From: CAZHAX01 sp964530325
Lineage (GTDB): Bacteria; Chloroflexota; Anaerolineae; B4-G1
Length of the DNA stretch: 64,000 bases
NCBI GenBank assembly: GCA_964530325.1
Contig: CAZHAX010000003.1
Location: forward strand, 1 to 64,000
Reading direction: 5' to 3'
Shown here: positions 61,112-64,000 of the stretch, in pieces
Layout: every line of letters starts with the position of its first letter
How positions within the stretch are numbered: position 1 is the first letter of the stretch
The notes under the pieces: model-generated
Database searches by the model: none
Told to the model about the DNA's origin: nothing
What the model saw: only the letters and a program-made list of their open reading frames with translations
Translations under genes and position numbers: made by a program

Positions 61112-62192
61112 CCCCGGTGCCCCCCTTGATGAACTCCTCGACCTTGCGGCGAGCCTCGTCGTCTGTGAACTGGACCGGGGGTGTCTTCATGAAGTAGGCG
61201 GATGGTTCGATGATCGCTCCACCCAACCCCCGATCAAGCGCCAGCTTGCAGCAGCGAACAGCGTCTATCACCACACCCGCCGAGTTGGGGCTGTCCCACA
61301 CCTCGAGCTTTAGCTCCAGGTTGAGCGGGATCTCACCGAACGTGGTTCCCTCCATGCGAATATGGCACCACTTCCGGTCCGTGAGCCAGGGCACGTAGTC
61401 GGACGGCCCGACGTGAACATCCTCCGCTGGCAGCTTGTACTCCAGCTGGCTCGTGACGGAACTCGTCTTGGAGATCTTCTTCGATTCCAGCCGCTCCCGC
61501 TCGAGCATGTTGTAGAAGTCCATGTTGCCGCCGAAGTTGAGCTGGTACGTCCGATCGAGCCGCACCCCCCTGTCACGGAACAGGCGTGTAAGGACGCGGT
61601 GAACGATCGTGGCGCCGACCTGGCTCTTGATGTCGTCTCCGATGATCGGCAGGCCACGCTCCTTGAAACGACTGGTCCAGTACTCCTGACTGGCAATGAA
61701 CACAGGGATGCAGTTCACGAAGCCACAGCCGGCGTCCAGCACCTGCTCCACGTACCACTTGGTGGCCATCTCGCTGCCTACTGGGAGGAAGCTCACCACT
61801 ACGTCTGTGCGGGTGTCCTTCAGTATGTGCACGATATCTGCAGTGGGGCCGGGCGCCTTGGTGATCACCTGCGAGAGGTACTTCCCCAGGCCGTCGTGGG
61901 TCATGCCCCGCTCCACCTTGACGTCAAGATGGGGCACATCTGTGAAGCGGATCGTGTTGTTCGGCGGCTGCCAGATCGCCTCGGAAAGGGGGAGCCCCAC
62001 CTTGTTCTTGTCGATGTCGAACGCCGCGACGAACTCGATATCGCTCACGTGGTATCCGCCCAGCTTGACGTGCATCAGCCCGGGCACGCTGCTGCTGGAG
62101 GCGGCGCTCCTGTAGAAATGCACCCCCTGAACGAGCGCAGATGCGCAGTTGCCAACGCCGATGATCGCAACACGAACCTTCTTCTTTCCCAT
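61089..62192 (-). CDS. myo-Inositol-3-phosphate synthase
   Basis: 367 residues. RVAIIGVGNCASALVQGVHFY (NAD-binding), FDIDKNKVGLPLSEAIW, VVVSFLPVGSEMATKWYVEQ, NCIPVFIAS, and the C-terminal GDDIKSQVGATIVHRVL and NFGGNMDFYNM. Converts glucose 6-phosphate to 1L-myo-inositol 1-phosphate. ATG 62192 has GGAGGT nine bases upstream. Operon: ArsR, this gene, then the CDP-alcohol transferase. Confidence 0.93.
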   Translation of the reverse strand: MGKKKVRVAIIGVGNCASALVQGVHFYRSAASSSSVPGLMHVKLGGYHVSDIEFVAAFDIDKNKVGLPLSEAIWQPPNNTIRFTDVPHLDVKVERGMTHDGLGKYLSQVITKAPGPTADIVHILKDTRTDVVVSFLPVGSEMATKWYVEQVLDAGCGFVNCIPVFIASQEYWTSRFKERGLPIIGDDIKSQVGATIVHRVLTRLFRDRGVRLDRTYQLNFGGNMDFYNMLERERLESKKISKTSSVTSQLEYKLPAEDVHVGPSDYVPWLTDRKWCHIRMEGTTFGEIPLNLELKLEVWDSPNSAGVVIDAVRCCKLALDRGLGGAIIEPSAYFMKTPPVQFTDDEARRKVEEFIKGGTGDEPSAAS

Positions 62193-62218
62193 CGTCCTAG
62201 GACCTCCCGACTGAATCA

Positions 62219-62539
62219 CTATCCAGAGGCAACTGCCCGCTTCAGTTTCTCCACGAACTGGACTTGGCGCCGCTCGATCTCCTCCACGTCTGCGGAGTAG
62301 TACACGGCCCGACCTGCGCGCCGGACGCCAACCAGCCCCAGCAGCCGCAACGGGCGCAGGTGAAAAGATACCAGAGGCTGGCTAACACGAAGGGAACGGG
62401 CCAGCTCTGTAACCGTCATCTCGCCATTCTCGGCCAGCGTGAAGAGCACGCGCAGCCGCAGCGTATCCCTGAGGGCCTGGAAGAAGCGCGCCGTGTCCCG
62501 GAGCTCGCTCGGTGCTTCTCCCCCCTGATCTTCTTCCAT
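62219..62539 (-). CDS. ArsR-family transcriptional regulator
   Basis: 106 residues, a winged helix-turn-helix: RFFQALRDTLRLRVLFTLAENGEMTVTELARSLRVSQPLVSFHLRPLRLLGLVGVRRAGRAVYYS. The metal-binding CVC of classical ArsR (ELCVC) is absent, so it is probably not a metal sensor. A palindromic operator lies just upstream. It precedes the inositol genes by 26 nt and probably regulates them and itself. Confidence 0.9.
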   Translation of the reverse strand: MEEDQGGEAPSELRDTARFFQALRDTLRLRVLFTLAENGEMTVTELARSLRVSQPLVSFHLRPLRLLGLVGVRRAGRAVYYSADVEEIERRQVQFVEKLKRAVASG

Positions 62540-62562
62540 TGCGCGTCCCCCGGATCAAGACC

Positions 62563-62595
62563 TATAAACGAGACTTTCATAAACAGGCGTTTATA
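62563..62595 (-). promoter_or_regulatory. Probable ArsR operator with inverted repeats
   Basis: ATAAAC-AGGC-GTTTAT (62579-62594) is a perfect inverted repeat, and TATAAACG (62563-62570) pairs with CGTTTATA (62588-62595). Three half-sites, all TATAAAC/GTTTATA-like, lie 24-56 nt before the ArsR ATG. Confidence 0.6.
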
Positions 62596-62783
62596 ATACC
62601 GCAGAATGCCGATCTGTCAAGTACGCGCCCGAGCCGACGGTCGCCGCACATTCGGCGGACGGCCCTTGGCGAGAGCTGCAGCTTGCGCAGCGGCGTTCCG
62701 CTATCAGGGGAGCGGTTCGACCGGCGGAGCCGCCGCATATCGACGCCGGAGACTGCCACTGATCTCCTGACTCAGCGCACACC

Positions 62784-62811
62784 TTGCTAAGCCTACCGAA
62801 TAGGGTATAAT
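62784..62811 (+). promoter_or_regulatory. tRNA-Pro promoter
   Basis: TTGCTA (62784-62789), 16 nt, TATAAT (62806-62811), ten bases before the tRNA. Confidence 0.65.
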
Positions 62812-62821
62812 CAGCCGCGTC

Positions 62822-62895
62822 CGGGGCGTAGCGCAGTCAGGTAGCGCGCAGCAATCGGGATGCTGAGGCCCGGGGTTCAAGTCCCCGCGCCCCGA
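62822..62895 (+). tRNA. tRNA-Pro (CGG)
   Basis: Acceptor stem CGGGGCG with CGCCCCG (7 bp), D arm GCGC/GCGC, anticodon stem CAGCA/TGCTG with loop ATCGGGA giving anticodon CGG, G37, and T arm CGGGG/CCCCG around TTCAAGT. Discriminator A; no encoded CCA. Reads CCG codons. Confidence 0.95.
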
Positions 62896-62898
62896 CTG

Positions 62899-62949
62899 AG
62901 GCACAGTTGGCCCCCCACTCTGCTCGGGTGGGGGGCCTTCATTGTGCCT
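62899..62949 (+). terminator. Terminator after tRNA-Pro
   Basis: A 10-bp GC stem (62909-62918 with 62928-62937) inside an outer 7-bp stem (62899-62905 with 62943-62949), followed by TTCATT on the inner hairpin. Between the tRNA and the convergent MazG gene. Confidence 0.8.
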
Positions 62950-62958
62950 GAAGCGGGC

Positions 62959-64000
62959 TCACTCACCGGCCGATTTCGCCTCTTGCCACAGCGCTTCCAG
63001 CTCGTCGATTGACAGCGCCGTCATGTCCAGCCCACGTTGGCGGGCCGTCATCTCCACGTGCCGAAAGCGACCGCCGAACCGAGAGTTAGCCCGCCTGAGC
63101 GCGCTCTCAGCGTCAACCTTCAGCCAGCGACCCCAGTTGACGACTGCCAAGAGCAGATCGCCCAGCTCCTCCTCGCGCTCCTCGGCTGTGCCGGCCGCCT
63201 CAAGCTCCGCCATCTCCTCCCGCACCTTATCCGCTACGCCCCGCGGATCGCTCCAATCTAACCCCACGCGAGCAGCGCGCCGGCTGTAGGCATCCGCCTG
63301 CTGCAGCGCCGGGAGGGCCGCAGGCACCCCGTCGAGCACAGATGCCTCCTCTCCCTTCTCCTCTCGCTTCAACTGCTCCCAGTGCTGGAGGACCTCCTCG
63401 CTGCCGCTTACCACCAGGTCGCCGAAGACGTGGGGATGGCGATGCTTGAGCTTGGCGTCGATACCGGAGACGACAGCCGGGGCCCGGAACTCGCCTTCCT
63501 CAGTGGCGATCTGGGCGTGAATCAGCACCTGCAGCAGCAGGTCTCCCAGCTCCTCCTGCAGCGAGGCCGTATCCCCGGCATCGATGGCTGCGGCGACTTC
63601 GTAGGCCTCTTCCAGCAGCGAAGAGCGCAGACTCTCGTGCGTCTGCTCTCGATCCCAGGGACAGCCTTCCGGTGCCCTCAGGCGGGCCACCGTGTCCTGC
63701 AGTCCCTCGAAGCTCGTCACGCCGTCGAGCGGCGGCACGTACAGCGTGGTCAGGTGAGCGATATCGCCGCGCCGATCGAGTTCGAAAAGGCTGAGCGATT
63801 CGACCTGCTGGCTGGACATCCCCGCGGCGTGAACCAGGGCCACGGGGTGATCATCAGGATACTGGTTCATCAGCACCAGCTTGACGTCGCCGGCTACGGC
63901 CTTGCTGTGCAGCTGGCCCACGAGGGCGGGAAGATCGGGATTCAGCGGGGGATGGTAGCGGCCAGCCAGCTCCATGGCGTCCACCACCTGCAGGCCATCG
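62959..64000 (-). CDS. mazG: MazG-type protein with tetrapyrrole-methylase-like N-terminus, partial
   Basis: The frame is open at the right edge, so the start is outside the window. Visible N-terminal part: GLQVVDAMELAGRYHPPLNPD, KLVLMNQYPDDHPVALVHAAG, resembling the SAM-dependent methylase half of YabN-type fusions. The C-terminal part holds two MazG domains (GCPWDREQTHESLRSSLLEEAYEVAAAID and EELGDLLLQVLIHAQIA; EEMAELEAAGTAEEREEELGDLLLAVVNWGRWLKV), pyrophosphohydrolases acting on nucleoside triphosphates. The tRNA terminator lies downstream on the other strand. Confidence 0.9.
   Translation of the reverse strand, partial: DGLQVVDAMELAGRYHPPLNPDLPALVGQLHSKAVAGDVKLVLMNQYPDDHPVALVHAAGMSSQQVESLSLFELDRRGDIAHLTTLYVPPLDGVTSFEGLQDTVARLRAPEGCPWDREQTHESLRSSLLEEAYEVAAAIDAGDTASLQEELGDLLLQVLIHAQIATEEGEFRAPAVVSGIDAKLKHRHPHVFGDLVVSGSEEVLQHWEQLKREEKGEEASVLDGVPAALPALQQADAYSRRAARVGLDWSDPRGVADKVREEMAELEAAGTAEEREEELGDLLLAVVNWGRWLKVDAESALRRANSRFGGRFRHVEMTARQRGLDMTALSIDELEALWQEAKSAGE

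Noticed and set aside
62704..62904. 66-codon frame containing RGDLNPGP over the tRNA
   Set aside because: This sequence is the familiar antisense translation of a tRNA region.

Overview
The window looks like one contig of a GC-rich Chloroflexota genome, probably Anaerolineae-like and probably from a draft or metagenome assembly. The taxonomic case is inference. It rests on secreted proteins ending in a YLPLVLR-type tail, the gene content (inositol-3-phosphate synthase beside a CDP-alcohol phosphotransferase, branched-chain amino-acid ABC transporters, an NBR1-like FW domain in lipoproteins), and the base composition. A 100-N gap flanked by an exact 55-nt duplication shows it is assembled sequence. 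Both ends of the window cut genes.

Layout. 1-4.8 kb: secreted repeat proteins (an FG-GAP propeller, a 50-residue repeat protein broken by the N gap, and a small secreted protein). 5-7.9 kb: a glycosyltransferase, a signal-peptidase-II-like protein and ScpA. 8.1-14 kb: the cell-shape cluster mreB-mreC-mreD-mrdA-rodA. 14-17.3 kb: glnS and gltX. 17.3-19.9 kb (minus): a compact operon of an M50-like membrane protein, an AhpD-like gene interrupted in frame by TGA exactly at the second catalytic cysteine, rpiA, and an Rpe homologue with altered metal ligands. 20-25.5 kb (minus): livK-livH-livM-livG-livF. 25.9-32.4 kb: ppdK, then dnaG-rpoD. 32.4-45.5 kb: mixed housekeeping genes (tandem HAD, thioredoxin-like, FmdB, an alpha-oxoamine synthase, a response regulator, priA, polysaccharide permease and glycosyltransferase, HD, M50, radical SAM, a TIM homologue). 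45.5-49.3 kb: a DUF559 nuclease gene embedded in palindromic repeats, an ABM monooxygenase, an iron-type dehydrogenase, DUF3592 and Mth938 proteins. 49.3-56.3 kb (minus): four tandem paralogous FW-domain lipoprotein units, one of them a pseudogene. 56.4-62.5 kb (minus): an unknown protein, an MBL hydrolase, an ABC exporter with a SpoIIM-type fusion, and an ArsR / inositol-phosphate synthase / phosphatidyltransferase operon. 62.8-64 kb: tRNA-Pro(CGG) and a MazG fusion cut by the window edge.

The strongest candidate for something undescribed is the AhpD-like gene at 18673-19269. The TGA falls at the second position of a CxxC redox motif (C-H-Y-TGA), the frame continues intact for about 113 more codons with the expected His at +4, and a short GC-rich hairpin with a G-starting loop lies 17 nt after the TGA. 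This is what a bacterial selenoprotein and its SECIS element look like. Second are the lipoprotein units: each has its own promoter and terminator, and the three intact ones share GTAAC-N17-CGTT, resembling an ECF-sigma promoter. The pseudogene copy has lost the -35 half. Third is the DUF559 gene, whose ribosome-binding site lies inside a palindrome and which is bracketed by an imperfect 18-nt direct repeat.

Most sigma-A-like promoters here follow TTGNNN, 16-17 nt, TAYAAT, usually with an extended -10 (TGN). Positions are given feature by feature. No CRISPR array, rRNA, insertion sequence or phage gene was recognised.
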